Shown: piece after piece, positions 1-8,175 of the stretch
Position numbering within the stretch: position 1 is the stretch's first letter
Layout of the letters: each line of letters opens with the position of its first letter
NCBI GenBank assembly: GCA_944382885.1
Contig: CALWNT010000058.1
Span: 1 to 37,788, forward strand
Direction of reading: 5' to 3'
Source: an uncultured Clostridia bacterium
Lineage (GTDB): Bacteria; Bacillota; Clostridia; Oscillospirales; Ruminococcaceae
Length of the DNA stretch: 37,788 nucleotides
The notes under the pieces: generated by a model
What the model was told of the DNA's origin: nothing
Database searches by the model: none
What the model saw: only the letters and a program-made list of their open reading frames with translations
Made by a program: the position numbers and the translations under genes

Positions 1-1489
1 CAGGAGGCGCGCGGTAGCGGTACGGAGGGGAAATACATCCGCGGAAGGGCCAGATAAAGCGGTAATCAATGCTTCCAGAACCAGTGGACCGAGCCAAGCG
101 GGAGCTGCTGCCCCGATATGGGCTTACATTGCTTACCGGCTCGGCAGTGCCTTTTACCACCTCTTCGGTAACCGGCTCTTTGATTACCTTGGTGGTAATA
201 ATTTCCCGGCTGACCTCTACATTATTTACATAGGTGACGTTAGCGGTAATGCTGTTTTCTCCGTTTTCTCCTTCTTTTACTACGGTAGTAGTACCTTTCG
301 CATATTTAGCGGATTCTGTTGTATTGGTGCTGTAAGCAACAGATTCAGTGTAAGTAATCGTTCGCTTTACCTGCACTGGCAGGAAAGGCTCGGAGTTAGT
401 TAAAAGCACCTGGTCGCCCGGACGGAATTTAGACGGATTCTCAATATCCGGATTCAGGGCCTTTAAATCAGCGTATGCAATATCATTAGCGGAAGCTACT
501 CCAGTGGGAGTATCCCCTTCTTTAATAGTATAGTAAACTTCTGACTGTTTTTCCCCAGAGAGCAGGTCTACCGCGGCCTCCTCTGTGATGATATTATCTT
601 TCACATAAAGTCCGGAAATCACTTCGATATTATTGACGAAAGAGACCTCTTCTCCCTCTGCTCCGGTTTTATATTCGTTTAAAATATTGTCCAGCGTTGT
701 TTTTATAGTACCGGCATTCTCTACAGCTCCGTAGAACTTATCATCAATATAAATGCCTTCCGCCTGGACCATTTCATCATCAGAGAGGCTGATAATGGCA
801 TCGGCCAGTTGATATTCTGTCAAAACATCGTCCTTATCCATAATTTCAACGGAAAAGGTCGGCTCAATATTCAATCGTTCGGAATCATCCAGATAAACCA
901 TTCGTCCCTGCACGATTTCAGTAGCGCTGTTTACCACAGACTCATCCTTGACATATCCGAGGTTTTCTCCATTGTAGGAAACAGAGACCGCAAAAGTCAG
1001 GGATCCGGCAAAATTCACAACATATAAGAATAGCCCAATCCCCAATACCGGAAGGGTATAGTTGAGGATGGTAGCGCCAATTTTGCGGTTGCTGCGGAAG
1101 CCTGTCCAAATCGTTTTGAAAAAGCAGGAAATCTTTTCCTGAAAACTGCTTTCCTTAACCGATTCCATCGACTGGCGCAATACGTCAACAGCATGTCCCA
1201 TTCTGACAAAGGGACGGATGACGACCGCTTTTAGATTCAGCGCAAATACTTTCAGCTTGCGATACCATTTTTTGAAGTAAAAACGTACCCGCTGTTCCGG
1301 GCGCTTTCCAAAACGATGATAATTGTGCCGAAAGAAACTGGCGAGTTTTTTGCTGTTATGAACGGTATGTTCTCCCAGTTTTGTAAAAAAGACAGCGGCG
1401 CTTTGTGCGCTGGCCTTTATTTTTCCTGAAATTTCTGCTCCTTTATTACGGGATTCATTTGCTTCTTTCCCGTTTTTATTCTGAGCCAT
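1..1489 (-). CDS. LysM-G5-M23 cell-wall peptidase (C-terminus cut by window edge)
   Basis: Probable membrane-anchored peptidoglycan hydrolase; about 496 residues are visible and the frame stays open at the left edge. In order: a basic N-terminal cytoplasmic part (1-135), one membrane segment (about 139-162), an extracellular part, a LysM domain (about 318-364, YYTIKEGDTP and RPGDQVLL), a G5 domain (about 372-447, ending TEEVVKG), then the start of an M23/LytM domain (FIWPFRG, about 478). The zinc-binding motifs lie outside the window. The ATG is fixed by an AGGAGG site just upstream. The usual SxYGYR at the M23 start reads PPYRYR, a divergence or an edge effect. LysM and G5 bind wall glycans and M23 cuts peptide cross-bridges; domain order is as in other clostridial wall hydrolases. 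A sigma-A promoter and WalR-like boxes lie upstream. Confidence 0.85.
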   Translation of the reverse strand, partial: MAQNKNGKEANESRNKGAEISGKIKASAQSAAVFFTKLGEHTVHNSKKLASFFRHNYHRFGKRPEQRVRFYFKKWYRKLKVFALNLKAVVIRPFVRMGHAVDVLRQSMESVKESSFQEKISCFFKTIWTGFRSNRKIGATILNYTLPVLGIGLFLYVVNFAGSLTFAVSVSYNGENLGYVKDESVVNSATEIVQGRMVYLDDSERLNIEPTFSVEIMDKDDVLTEYQLADAIISLSDDEMVQAEGIYIDDKFYGAVENAGTIKTTLDNILNEYKTGAEGEEVSFVNNIEVISGLYVKDNIITEEAAVDLLSGEKQSEVYYTIKEGDTPTGVASANDIAYADLKALNPDIENPSKFRPGDQVLLTNSEPFLPVQVKRTITYTESVAYSTNTTESAKYAKGTTTVVKEGENGENSITANVTYVNNVEVSREIITTKVIKEPVTEEVVKGTAEPVSNVSPYRGSSSRLARSTGSGSIDYRFIWPFRGCISPPYRYRAPP

Positions 1490-1533
1490 AATAAACCTCC
1501 TAAGGTGATCCATTTAAAAAATGGCGAAAATAT

Positions 1534-1550
1534 ATTACAAATTAGTAACA
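1534..1550 (-). promoter_or_regulatory. WalR-like box in the leader of the wall-hydrolase gene
   Basis: The minus strand reads TGTTAC-TAATT-TGTAAT. This fits the published WalR (YycF) consensus TGTWAH-N5-TGTWAH in both halves. It sits just downstream of the -10, where a bound regulator would hinder transcription. WalRK controls wall hydrolases in Bacillota, which suits the gene behind it. Function is inferred. Confidence 0.5.
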
Positions 1551-1561
1551 AGCATGTTTTT

Positions 1562-1589
1562 ATTATAACGCGCTTGAAATAATTTGCAA
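1562..1589 (-). promoter_or_regulatory. sigma-A-type promoter of the M23 wall-hydrolase gene
   Basis: On the minus strand a TTGCAA -35 is separated by 16 bases from a perfect TATAAT -10. It lies about 73 nt upstream of the peptidase ATG and reads toward it. Confidence 0.65.
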
Positions 1590-1601
1590 CCATTTTGTAA
1601 C
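1585..1601 (+). promoter_or_regulatory. second WalR-like box overlapping the -35 of the wall-hydrolase promoter
   Basis: TGCAAC-CATTT-TGTAAC matches the WalR direct-repeat consensus with one mismatch (TGC for TGT). It lies on the opposite strand to the box in the leader and overlaps the -35 element. Confidence 0.4.
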
Positions 1602-1666
1602 CATTTCAATCGAGATTTGTTATTTCTGTATAAAATTTTAAGCTTATAAATATATAAAACGCACAA

Positions 1667-2125
1667 TCAATCTGGATATTTCAGGCGATCTGGCGTATAA
1701 TTTTGTATGACGCGGAAAAATTCGGCGGTATCTTTTTTGGCGGCTTCCAAATCATGATCCAGATAATTTCCGCATTCTTCTTTTCTGCTTCCTGGAATTT
1801 CTCCTTCAAAATTCTGAATAAAGGCAAAGGTTTCCTGCACCAGCCGAATTACCGTTTCATGGGACAGATCTTTGGTCAGCAGATAACATCCGGTTCGGCA
1901 TCCCATGGGGCCGGCATATATGATATGGCCCTTCTCCGGAGTATTGCGCAAATAGGTCGCCATCAGGTGTTCGACTGTATGAATCGACCCAGTAGAGAGA
2001 TAATAGCCCTGGTTCGGTTTCACCATTCTTAAATCATAAGTGACGATATCTTCATCAATTCGTGATACATAGAGACCAACTTCCAATGTATCGTGATTGA
2101 TGGTAAAGCTAGCGATTTTTTCCAT
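1667..2125 (-). CDS. luxS: S-ribosylhomocysteine lyase LuxS
   Basis: Cleaves S-ribosylhomocysteine to homocysteine and DPD, the autoinducer-2 precursor, in the activated methyl cycle; cytosolic Fe/Zn enzyme. The 152 residues are close to the usual length (about 155). The metal-binding HxxEH is seen as HTVEH (H49, H53) with C118 in ECGNYLDHDL, and the catalytic Cys is C76 in MGCRTG. The start is supported by an AAGGAG site. It appears monocistronic: the wall-hydrolase gene lies downstream behind its own promoter, and the promoter at 2317-2345 leaves a leader of roughly 185 nt that contains an unusual folded segment. No recognised SAM or SAH riboswitch motif is visible in that leader. Confidence 0.97.
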   Translation of the reverse strand: MEKIASFTINHDTLEVGLYVSRIDEDIVTYDLRMVKPNQGYYLSTGSIHTVEHLMATYLRNTPEKGHIIYAGPMGCRTGCYLLTKDLSHETVIRLVQETFAFIQNFEGEIPGSRKEECGNYLDHDLEAAKKDTAEFFRVIQNYTPDRLKYPD

Positions 2126-2193
2126 GCTGGGTACTCCTTACAGATTCTTTCCTTTAATATTTTTCAATTTTTGACGATATAAAATTATTATAT

Positions 2194-2310
2194 GATGACG
2201 GTAAGGGCGCAAGCCCGCTCTGGCGGCAGCCGGAGGAAAACCGCAAGGTTTTCTTGTCATAAGATACAATGTTCTCGTGATGGTTGAAATCTTCGATTTC
2301 GGATACCATA
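2194..2310. ncRNA. structured RNA element in the luxS leader, flanked by 13-bp direct repeats
   Basis: About 117 bases hold several strong hairpins. On the plus strand these are GGGC-GCAA-GCCC, a GGC-GGCA-GCC hairpin and AAAACC-GCAA-GGTTTT, all enclosed by an outer pairing of ATGAC/AAG with CTT/GTCAT. A separate hairpin has GAAATC-TTC-GATTTC inside ATGGT/ACCAT. Two loops are GNRA (GCAA) only if the plus strand is the RNA; as part of the luxS mRNA they would read UUGC. The segment is bounded by AAAATTATTATAT at 2181-2193 and 2311-2323, as if inserted with a target duplication. It matches no riboswitch I know. Orientation and function are open. Confidence 0.45.
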
Positions 2311-2316
2311 AAAATT

Positions 2317-2345
2317 ATTATATCACAATAGCCTTTATTTGTAAA
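2317..2345 (-). promoter_or_regulatory. promoter of luxS
   Basis: The minus strand reads TTTACA-17 nt-TATAAT. The -10 lies in the right-hand copy of a 13-bp repeat (AAAATTATTATAT on the plus strand). The left-hand copy, nearer luxS, also contains TATAAT but has no -35 at a proper distance, so this is the preferred promoter. Confidence 0.6.
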
Positions 2346-2395
2346 ATACGGGCATATGGTTCAACGGTGCTTCCACACAAAATTCTAAAAAATGA

Positions 2396-2424
2396 TTGAC
2401 AAACAGCAATTATCGTGGTATTAT
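2396..2424 (+). promoter_or_regulatory. promoter of tRNA-Arg
   Basis: TTGACA-17 nt-TATTAT, with the -10 ending about 25 nt before the tRNA 5' end. Confidence 0.75.
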
Positions 2425-2448
2425 ATTTAAGCATTCAAAAATGTGGAT

Positions 2449-2525
2449 GCGCCAGTAGCTCAGTTGGATAGAGTGTTTGGCTACGAACCAAAAGGTCGGG
2501 GGTTCGAATCCCTTCTGGCGTACCA
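2449..2525 (+). tRNA. tRNA-Arg (anticodon ACG)
   Basis: A full cloverleaf of 77 nt with encoded CCA. The acceptor GCGCCAG pairs with CTGGCGT, the anticodon stem TTTGG/CCAAA carries loop CTACGAA (anticodon ACG), and the T arm has GGTTCGAATCC. It has its own promoter upstream and a terminator that starts at its last base. ACG is read as ICG in bacteria and decodes CGU, CGC and CGA. Confidence 0.96.
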
Positions 2526-2564
2526 AGCGTCGCAAGCTATATATTGCTTGCGACGCTTTTGTTT
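2525..2564 (+). terminator. Rho-independent terminator of tRNA-Arg
   Basis: Perfect 13-bp stem AAGCGTCGCAAGC / GCTTGCGACGCTT with an 8-nt AT loop, followed by TTTGTTT. Confidence 0.9.
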
Positions 2565-2916
2565 ATTGATTACTTTTGTATTTGCAGCTGTAAAAAGAGC
2601 TATATGAGGACATCTGGCTTTAAGCGGCTTTATGGGATTTGCAAGGTGTTCCTAGGATTCCTATTTTTATTGCTTCTCTCCATCCTTTCCTTTTTATTCG
2701 AATACTTCTAGAAAGCTAATCTCTAAAGTGCTGTGTTTGGCAGAATTATGGCAGATCATGCAATCCTCCGCGACTTTAGACCAAATTGAAAATTTTTGAC
2801 TGAAATTCTGGGTTGTCCTGCGTCTTTCCCGGCTGTAAATAAACTTTTATTACGGAAAATTTGCACAGATAGATAAAAATGAAAAAGTGTTTTTTTATTG
2901 AGGGAGGGGGAAGTTT
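2565..2916. other. intergenic stretch without a recognisable gene
   Basis: About 350 bases between the tRNA terminator and the first ABC gene. I see no gene of credible length. A weak promoter-like pair, TTGTCC-17 nt-TAAATA at 2813-2841 (plus), could serve the ABC operon. A strong purine-rich ribosome site (GAGGGAGGGGG) ends the stretch. Confidence 0.5.
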
Positions 2917-4509
2917 GTGTATCATAAAATTTCCAAAAAAATATTTAAAAAAATCACGGTGATTCAAAGCGTTTATCTAATTCTTTCCATGCTGTTCTCT
3001 ATCGCTCTGGCGGATTCTCTTGCCAACGTGTGGACCTGTTTTAGCCAGGGAAATTCGTCAGAGGCAATCGAGTATTTGGCGCTGTTTCTAGGAATATCGG
3101 TATTGCAGATGATTCTTACCTATCTCTTATCTGTATATTCGGATAATCAGAGAACCAAAAATACACAGCGATTACTTGAAACAGCTTATCATAATTTTTT
3201 GAATTTAGACAACAATAACAGGCTTCAAACCGGGGATTATCTTACCCTGTTTCAAAAGGATGTCGATCAGATCGCGGGATATTACAGCAGCAATCTGCCG
3301 CTTATCATTCAGTCTATTGTCGGGCTGATTTGTTACAGTATATATTTTATCTGCTTTATGAAAAATTGGGTCGTATTATGTGTGATCTTGTTAATCGGCC
3401 TGTTGCAGTTTTTACCTCCCTACATTATGCGCAAATATTTGGTGAAAAATTATATTGCCGCGGGAGAGTCGGAAGCCGAATTAACACAATGGGTTGTTTC
3501 GGGGGTATCCGGCTACTTCACGATAAAGATGTATAACCTCCATAAATGGTTTATGAAAAAATACGAGGACAAACAAAATCGCTTTCGGGCAGTTGGGATG
3601 GCCGCTTCTGCAACCTCAGCGATTCAAACATCGATGGAATATATGTTGAATTATATTCAGCAAATTGGGTTGGCCATTCTGTTGGGTGTATTTTTAATAT
3701 ATGAATTCATTTCTTTTGAGGTTGCAGTACAGTCTCTCTCTTTGTCGTCTAATTTTTACTCCTATGTAAAAACAATATTTTCTATCTATACTCATCGGTC
3801 GCTTTACAAACAGGCGGTAAAGCGGCTTAATGACGGGATTCCCTTTCCTTCTGATGATGATTCTGATTTAACAACTGGCGAGACCGTCAATAGCCCAGTC
3901 AGAATTCGTTCCTTAACCTACCATACACAGAATAAGCCGATTTTCGATCATCTCAATTTGGAAATAAAGGATTGCTGTATTACTGTCTTTCAGGGACCGA
4001 ATGGGATCGGAAAAAGTACCTTGTTCCAGTTATTATTAGGGGAACTTCGCCCGCAAGAAGGCAGTATTTATTATGGGGATCATATCGTGACGCGCTATAA
4101 TAGTTACCGCTATTTTTCCTATTGTCCCCAGACGCCAATTATGATGAATCTCTCCGCCAATATGCTGATCGATATGTTTGCGCAGCGAAACGAGGAAGTA
4201 ATAGCCATATTAAAAGACTTTCATGTAACAGAGTCTATTTTAGACCGCCCGTTAAACACTTTGTCTGGTGGGGAACGCAAGAAGATAATGCTTGCGCTTT
4301 GCCTTTCTTCCCCGGCTCCTGTCCTCCTTTTGGATGAACCGGAAACTTCTCTTGACCAGGACGCGGTCGGAAAATTGGGGGAATACTTAGAAAAACTGTG
4401 TGAGCGAAAAACGATTCTTGTCATTTCGCATGAAAAAGAGCTGGCCCAGTTGGCGAAAGAAGTTATCTCTATCACTGAAGATGGATGCGTTCGAGAAAAG
4501 GAGAGATAA
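2917..4509 (+). CDS. ABC half-exporter (membrane domain fused to ATPase), first of a pair
   Basis: Probable subunit of a heterodimeric export ABC transporter in the cytoplasmic membrane; 530 residues. Residues about 15-300 hold several hydrophobic segments (ABC type-1 exporter domain). The ATPase domain (about 330-530) has Walker A GPNGIGKST, Q-loop CPQTP, signature LSGGE, Walker B VLLLDEP and the H-loop His in ISHEKE, so all catalytic elements are present. The start is GTG at a GAGGGAGGGGG site. The next gene begins one base after its stop, so the two are co-transcribed and probably form one transporter. The substrate is unknown: no precursor peptide, peptidase domain or immunity gene is visible. 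A drug, lipid or peptide exporter is possible. Confidence 0.85.
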   Translation: MYHKISKKIFKKITVIQSVYLILSMLFSIALADSLANVWTCFSQGNSSEAIEYLALFLGISVLQMILTYLLSVYSDNQRTKNTQRLLETAYHNFLNLDNNNRLQTGDYLTLFQKDVDQIAGYYSSNLPLIIQSIVGLICYSIYFICFMKNWVVLCVILLIGLLQFLPPYIMRKYLVKNYIAAGESEAELTQWVVSGVSGYFTIKMYNLHKWFMKKYEDKQNRFRAVGMAASATSAIQTSMEYMLNYIQQIGLAILLGVFLIYEFISFEVAVQSLSLSSNFYSYVKTIFSIYTHRSLYKQAVKRLNDGIPFPSDDDSDLTTGETVNSPVRIRSLTYHTQNKPIFDHLNLEIKDCCITVFQGPNGIGKSTLFQLLLGELRPQEGSIYYGDHIVTRYNSYRYFSYCPQTPIMMNLSANMLIDMFAQRNEEVIAILKDFHVTESILDRPLNTLSGGERKKIMLALCLSSPAPVLLLDEPETSLDQDAVGKLGEYLEKLCERKTILVISHEKELAQLAKEVISITEDGCVREKER

Positions 4510-4510
4510 A

Positions 4511-6091
4511 ATGAAACAGGAGCAATTAAAAAAAGTTTGGAAATTGATGTGGCCGGTAGCGTGTTTGTTATATATCAGTTATTTTCTGTTTTCTGCTTTT
4601 TCTATTTATACGGCAGGAGTAATTGGACAGTTTACAGACCGGATTTTAGCAAATGATTTAAAAGGGGCCAAATTGTTTTTATTCCAGCTATTGATCGCCT
4701 TTGTGATCAGTGTGGTTATTATGCCTTTGCTGGATTTGGCGGCCAATCTCTTTGCATTTCGAAAAGGGCTGACTCATGATAAAATGACGTTAAGTGATTT
4801 TATGAAAAAAGATTTTGATGCTATGAGGAAATTTTCAACCGGAACAGCATCACAACGGCTGGCATCCGATCCGATTACTTTTCGTACCAGTACGGTTATG
4901 GTTCCGACGCGATGTATCGCCTATATGACGACAGTAATCATTACAGCAGTATTGATGCTGATGATAAATTTTTATCAGTCGTTATTTTTATTTTTGCTTT
5001 TACTCTTATCACTAGCAGGAACCTTTCTATTCTCTAAACGAATTGCTCAATACGCCGAAAAGAAAAAACAATATGACGAAGATATCCGTTCTGATCAACT
5101 GGATTTGATTCAGTATCGATCCTTTTTCCACAGCAACCATATTGGAAAGAAAGAGATTGCCTATTTGTCCGGTAAGTTTCAAACTGCCTTTTCCAATATT
5201 TTTCAAAGAGAAATCATCCTTACCCACAGCATCAAATTGATGAGAGAATTTTTTATGATGGCTGGACTGATTGGAATTTTTGTTTGGAATATTGTGTATT
5301 CGGGCGGACTTTCTGTTGGACAAATGATTACGATGTACTCTTATTTTGTTACGTTAAGAACCTTAATCAATCAAATAGGAGGCTTCTTAAAGGAATTTGC
5401 GCAGATTCCGAAATCGGTAGACCGCATCAATGAATTGACATCCGAAAAAGAGATAGATATTGAACGGCCCTTGCCGACGACATGGAGGAATCTTGCAGTC
5501 AAACAAGGCTCGTTTGGTTATGGCGGTACGGAGATGGTATTAAAGAATCTGGATGTTACGATTAAAAGAGGAGAATTGACACATCTCAAAGGACAAAATG
5601 GGGCAGGCAAAAGTACGCTTATCAGTATTCTGTGTTTGTTGAATCGCCTGCAATCTGGGGATATTGATCTCGATGAGGTGCCGTTAGGAGAATATAGTCA
5701 CATTGACTGGCGCAGTAAAATTGGTGTTATGAATCAATTTCCGGATTTATTTCCCGGAACGATTTATGAGAATATCCGTATTGCTGATTTGACAGCAAGT
5801 GAGGAACAGATCGCAGTTGTATTGCGTCAGGCGGGTATCTGGGAAATAAAAGACAGACAATTAACCGGCAACAAAGATGAAGTATCCGGAGGAGAGCAGA
5901 AAAAAATAGCGCTGGCCAGATTGTTATTGAAAAACGCGGAAATAATCATTTTAGATGAACCCTTTACCTTTTTAGATGAAAAAGGACGGAGTATTGTCCA
6001 TCAGCTTCTTTCCGATCAGGAAAAAACCAGAATACTGGTTTCTCATCCTGCCTATGACTACGGTCATATTGATCATATCGTTGCTATTTAG
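4511..6091 (+). CDS. ABC half-exporter (membrane domain fused to ATPase), second of a pair
   Basis: Second half of the probable heterodimeric exporter; 526 residues from the ATG at 4511. That start sits one base after the previous stop behind AAAGGAGAG. The frame is open further upstream inside the previous gene, but no ribosome site supports those starts. Five or six hydrophobic segments fill about 10-300. The ATPase domain has Walker A GQNGAGKST, Q-loop NQFPD, signature VSGGEQ, Walker B IIILDEP and H-loop SHPAYD. Both partners keep the Walker B glutamate, so neither looks like a degenerate nucleotide site. Substrate unknown. Confidence 0.85.
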   Translation: MKQEQLKKVWKLMWPVACLLYISYFLFSAFSIYTAGVIGQFTDRILANDLKGAKLFLFQLLIAFVISVVIMPLLDLAANLFAFRKGLTHDKMTLSDFMKKDFDAMRKFSTGTASQRLASDPITFRTSTVMVPTRCIAYMTTVIITAVLMLMINFYQSLFLFLLLLLSLAGTFLFSKRIAQYAEKKKQYDEDIRSDQLDLIQYRSFFHSNHIGKKEIAYLSGKFQTAFSNIFQREIILTHSIKLMREFFMMAGLIGIFVWNIVYSGGLSVGQMITMYSYFVTLRTLINQIGGFLKEFAQIPKSVDRINELTSEKEIDIERPLPTTWRNLAVKQGSFGYGGTEMVLKNLDVTIKRGELTHLKGQNGAGKSTLISILCLLNRLQSGDIDLDEVPLGEYSHIDWRSKIGVMNQFPDLFPGTIYENIRIADLTASEEQIAVVLRQAGIWEIKDRQLTGNKDEVSGGEQKKIALARLLLKNAEIIILDEPFTFLDEKGRSIVHQLLSDQEKTRILVSHPAYDYGHIDHIVAI

Positions 6092-6237
6092 TATTCCACA
6101 TATCCGATCTGCTTGGATCACAGGTTGAAACGACAGGTCATATTGAAAAGCGAAAGAATAAATTGATAAGCACCGTGGTTTATGATTCTTGTAAATACCA
6201 GTACGAGCCGAATATGATGCGGCGAAGAGTTAGATAA
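6091..6237 (+). pseudogene. possible 3' remnant of an unidentified gene
   Basis: Directly after the ABC stop a different frame stays open for 48 codons, reads protein-like (for example VVYDSCKYQYEPNMMRRRVR), ends with TAA and is followed at once by a terminator. It has no start codon or ribosome site of its own. This arrangement would fit the tail of a gene whose 5' part was deleted. I do not recognise the family, and chance is not excluded. Confidence 0.25.
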
Positions 6238-6240
6238 GTA

Positions 6241-6277
6241 AAAAAGTCCTTCACCATAGACGTGAAGGACTTTTTTG
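6241..6277 (+). terminator. Rho-independent terminator after the ABC operon
   Basis: AAAAAGTCCTTCAC pairs with GTGAAGGACTTTTT around a 7-nt loop and the T run continues. The long A/T arms make it usable in both directions, but the convergent galU ends about 300 nt further on. Confidence 0.85.
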
Positions 6278-6583
6278 ATGGACTATAGAACAAATACTTT
6301 TACTTATGAGGTCCTGCTTTTACTTGTAAAATCCTGCAGACAGATAACACATCTACAGTACAACGGGACTTTTCTGGAAGTTCCTTTTTCTGCTTTTGTG
6401 CTGATGACAACAACACCTTTGCTTTGAAAATTTGGAAATCCTTATATTGATGGTCAATAACGAATCAATATACGTTTTGGCCAGTCTCGCTTTTCCAAAA
6501 AATTACTAGCAAAAACAGAATTCATAGTTCTAATCCAATCCAAGTAATATGAAGGGGAATTGATCTTAAAAAGCGCTACCAAT
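6278..6583. other. intergenic stretch without a recognisable gene
   Basis: About 300 AT-rich bases between the convergent ABC operon and galU. I see no credible gene, RNA or clear galU terminator here. Confidence 0.4.
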
Positions 6584-7456
6584 TTATAATTCTTTTGCAA
6601 GCACCTTTAAATAAGCGCGAAACTCTTTTCCTATTTCAGGATGTTTAAGTCCTGTCTCTATCGTCGCCTGTAAAATTCCCAGCTTATTGCCCATGTCATA
6701 TCGGGTTCCGATAAAGTCTACGCCGATCATCCCTTTTTTCTGAGCCAGAATTTTCATTGCATCTGTCAGCTGATACTCACCTCCGGCTCCTTTCGGCAAA
6801 ACTTCTAAGATTTGAAAAATTTCAGGGGGAAGGACACAACGTCCCAAAACAGAATAATTAGAAAAAGCCAATTCCTGTGTAGCGGGTTTTTCTACCATGT
6901 CGGATACCCGATACACATTATTTTCTAACCAGTCTACTTTTAAGGAAGAGTACCGCGTTACCTGTTCGAAAGGGACTTCCTTCATGCATACACAGCCTAA
7001 CTCATACTTTTCATACTGTTCCAGAAGCTGCTGACACACAGGATAGTCTCCCATAATAACATCATCGCCATATAACACGGCGAAAGGTTCCTCTCCTACA
7101 AAAGAGCGGGCACACATGACAGCGTGCCCTAATCCCTTTGCTTCCGGTTGACGGACATAGGTGATATTGGCAAGATTCGAAATTTCCACAACTTGCTCAT
7201 ATGATTTCATTTTCTTGCCCGCCAGCAGCCGAGTCTCTAACTCCGGTGCTCGGTCAAAATGATCCTCCACAAGCCCTTTTCCGCGGCTTAAAATGATACA
7301 GATATCTTCAATACCGCTTTTGACTGCTTCTTCTACAATGTATTGAATCGCGGGCTTATCCACAATAGGAAGCATTTCTTTTGGCATTGCCTTTGTGGCG
7401 GGCAATACGCGGGTGCCTAATCCCGCTGCAGGGATTACTGCTTTTCTGACTTTCAT
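6584..7456 (-). CDS. galU: UTP-glucose-1-phosphate uridylyltransferase GalU
   Basis: Makes UDP-glucose from UTP and glucose 1-phosphate, supplying UDP-Glc (and UDP-Gal by epimerisation) for surface glycans; cytosolic. The 290 residues match the bacterial family. The N-terminal nucleotidyltransferase signature is AAGLGTRVLPATKAMPKEML, followed by VDKPAIQYIVEEA; later GLGHAVMCA and GDDVIMGD are typical. It is last in the minus-strand polysaccharide locus, 214 nt behind the phosphatase gene, so it may have its own promoter, though I see no convincing one. It plausibly feeds the Glf branch of the locus through UDP-galactose. No UDP-glucose 4-epimerase gene is present in the window. Confidence 0.95.
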   Translation of the reverse strand: MKVRKAVIPAAGLGTRVLPATKAMPKEMLPIVDKPAIQYIVEEAVKSGIEDICIILSRGKGLVEDHFDRAPELETRLLAGKKMKSYEQVVEISNLANITYVRQPEAKGLGHAVMCARSFVGEEPFAVLYGDDVIMGDYPVCQQLLEQYEKYELGCVCMKEVPFEQVTRYSSLKVDWLENNVYRVSDMVEKPATQELAFSNYSVLGRCVLPPEIFQILEVLPKGAGGEYQLTDAMKILAQKKGMIGVDFIGTRYDMGNKLGILQATIETGLKHPEIGKEFRAYLKVLAKEL

Positions 7457-7670
7457 TTTAGGGAGCCCCTTTCTTTTGAGTTCTTAGAAACTTTATCTGC
7501 TATGTGTATTTACTGGGCTTTTAACATATTGATATAGGAATCTAGTAGCTTCCGCATTCCAGAATTCAGTGATGGATTTATCTGTGGCGATTGTTTTTAT
7601 GTACCTTTTTTCTGTTCAAGAAGCTTTGCAAGCAAAAACAACCGACAATAGTCTGAAACAGTTTAGATAA

Positions 7671-8162
7671 CTATTTTTGTGTTTTGACCAGCCATTCGAT
7701 AAATTCACGAACCGCACCATCGCCACCATTTTTAGAAGAAATAAACTCGCACACAGCTTTTATTTCATCAGCGGCATCTTTCGGGCAGCCGCGAAATCCA
7801 CAAATTTCCATACAGCAAAGATCGGGAATATCATCTCCTATGTAAGCCACTTCTCGCAGAGTACCATCCTGATCGGCAAATACCCCATATTTTTGAGCAA
7901 TTTCCAACATTTTTGATTTTTTATCTTTACAGCCTTGATGAATTTCTGCTAAATCAAGCTCTTTGGCCCGGTTTTCTACAATAGCGGATTTTCTCGCCGT
8001 TAAAATTACCGGGACAACTCCGTTTTTCTTGAGGATTCCGTTAATGCCATGCCCATCCTTTACAGAAAAACTTTTGAATAATTCCCCATTTTGTCCGATG
8101 TGAATTTTGCCGTCCGTTAATGTCCCGTCAACATCCATAACAAATAATTTGACTGATTTCAT
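7671..8162 (-). CDS. KdsC-like HAD phosphatase
   Basis: Probable phosphatase of a sugar-acid phosphate, of the KDO-8-phosphate / N-acylneuraminate-9-phosphate phosphatase type (small HAD without large cap); cytosolic. The 163 residues are the usual size. HAD motifs: MDVDGTLTDG (nucleophile and acid Asp), ILTARKS, the lysine region CKDKKSKM, and GDDIPDL. It follows the first SGNH/LbH gene by 13 nt and is co-directional with the cytidylyltransferase and aldolase upstream, so its likely job is to dephosphorylate the aldolase product before CMP activation. True KDO is rare in Bacillota, so I do not call it kdsC. The start is the ATG at 8162; the ribosome site is weak. Confidence 0.8.
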   Translation of the reverse strand: MKSVKLFVMDVDGTLTDGKIHIGQNGELFKSFSVKDGHGINGILKKNGVVPVILTARKSAIVENRAKELDLAEIHQGCKDKKSKMLEIAQKYGVFADQDGTLREVAYIGDDIPDLCCMEICGFRGCPKDAADEIKAVCEFISSKNGGDGAVREFIEWLVKTQK

Positions 8163-8175
8163 ATTCTCATCGCCT

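Noticed and set aside
2126-2340. SAM, SAH or T-box riboswitch before luxS
   Set aside because: None of the conserved core motifs of these classes that I know is present; only generic hairpins are seen.
2449-2525. tRNA-Arg 3' end as attachment site of a genomic island ending at the integrase
   Set aside because: I could not find a second copy of the tRNA 3' end near 22600-23460 or 25700-26000.
2750-2791. 13-codon reading frame before the ABC pair as a possible exported peptide
   Set aside because: No ribosome site, no leader-like sequence and the length is within chance.
7671-8162. calling this gene kdsC and the cytidylyltransferase gene kdsB or neuA
   Set aside because: The context lacks KdsA/NeuB and the organism seems Gram-positive, so substrate-specific names are not supported.
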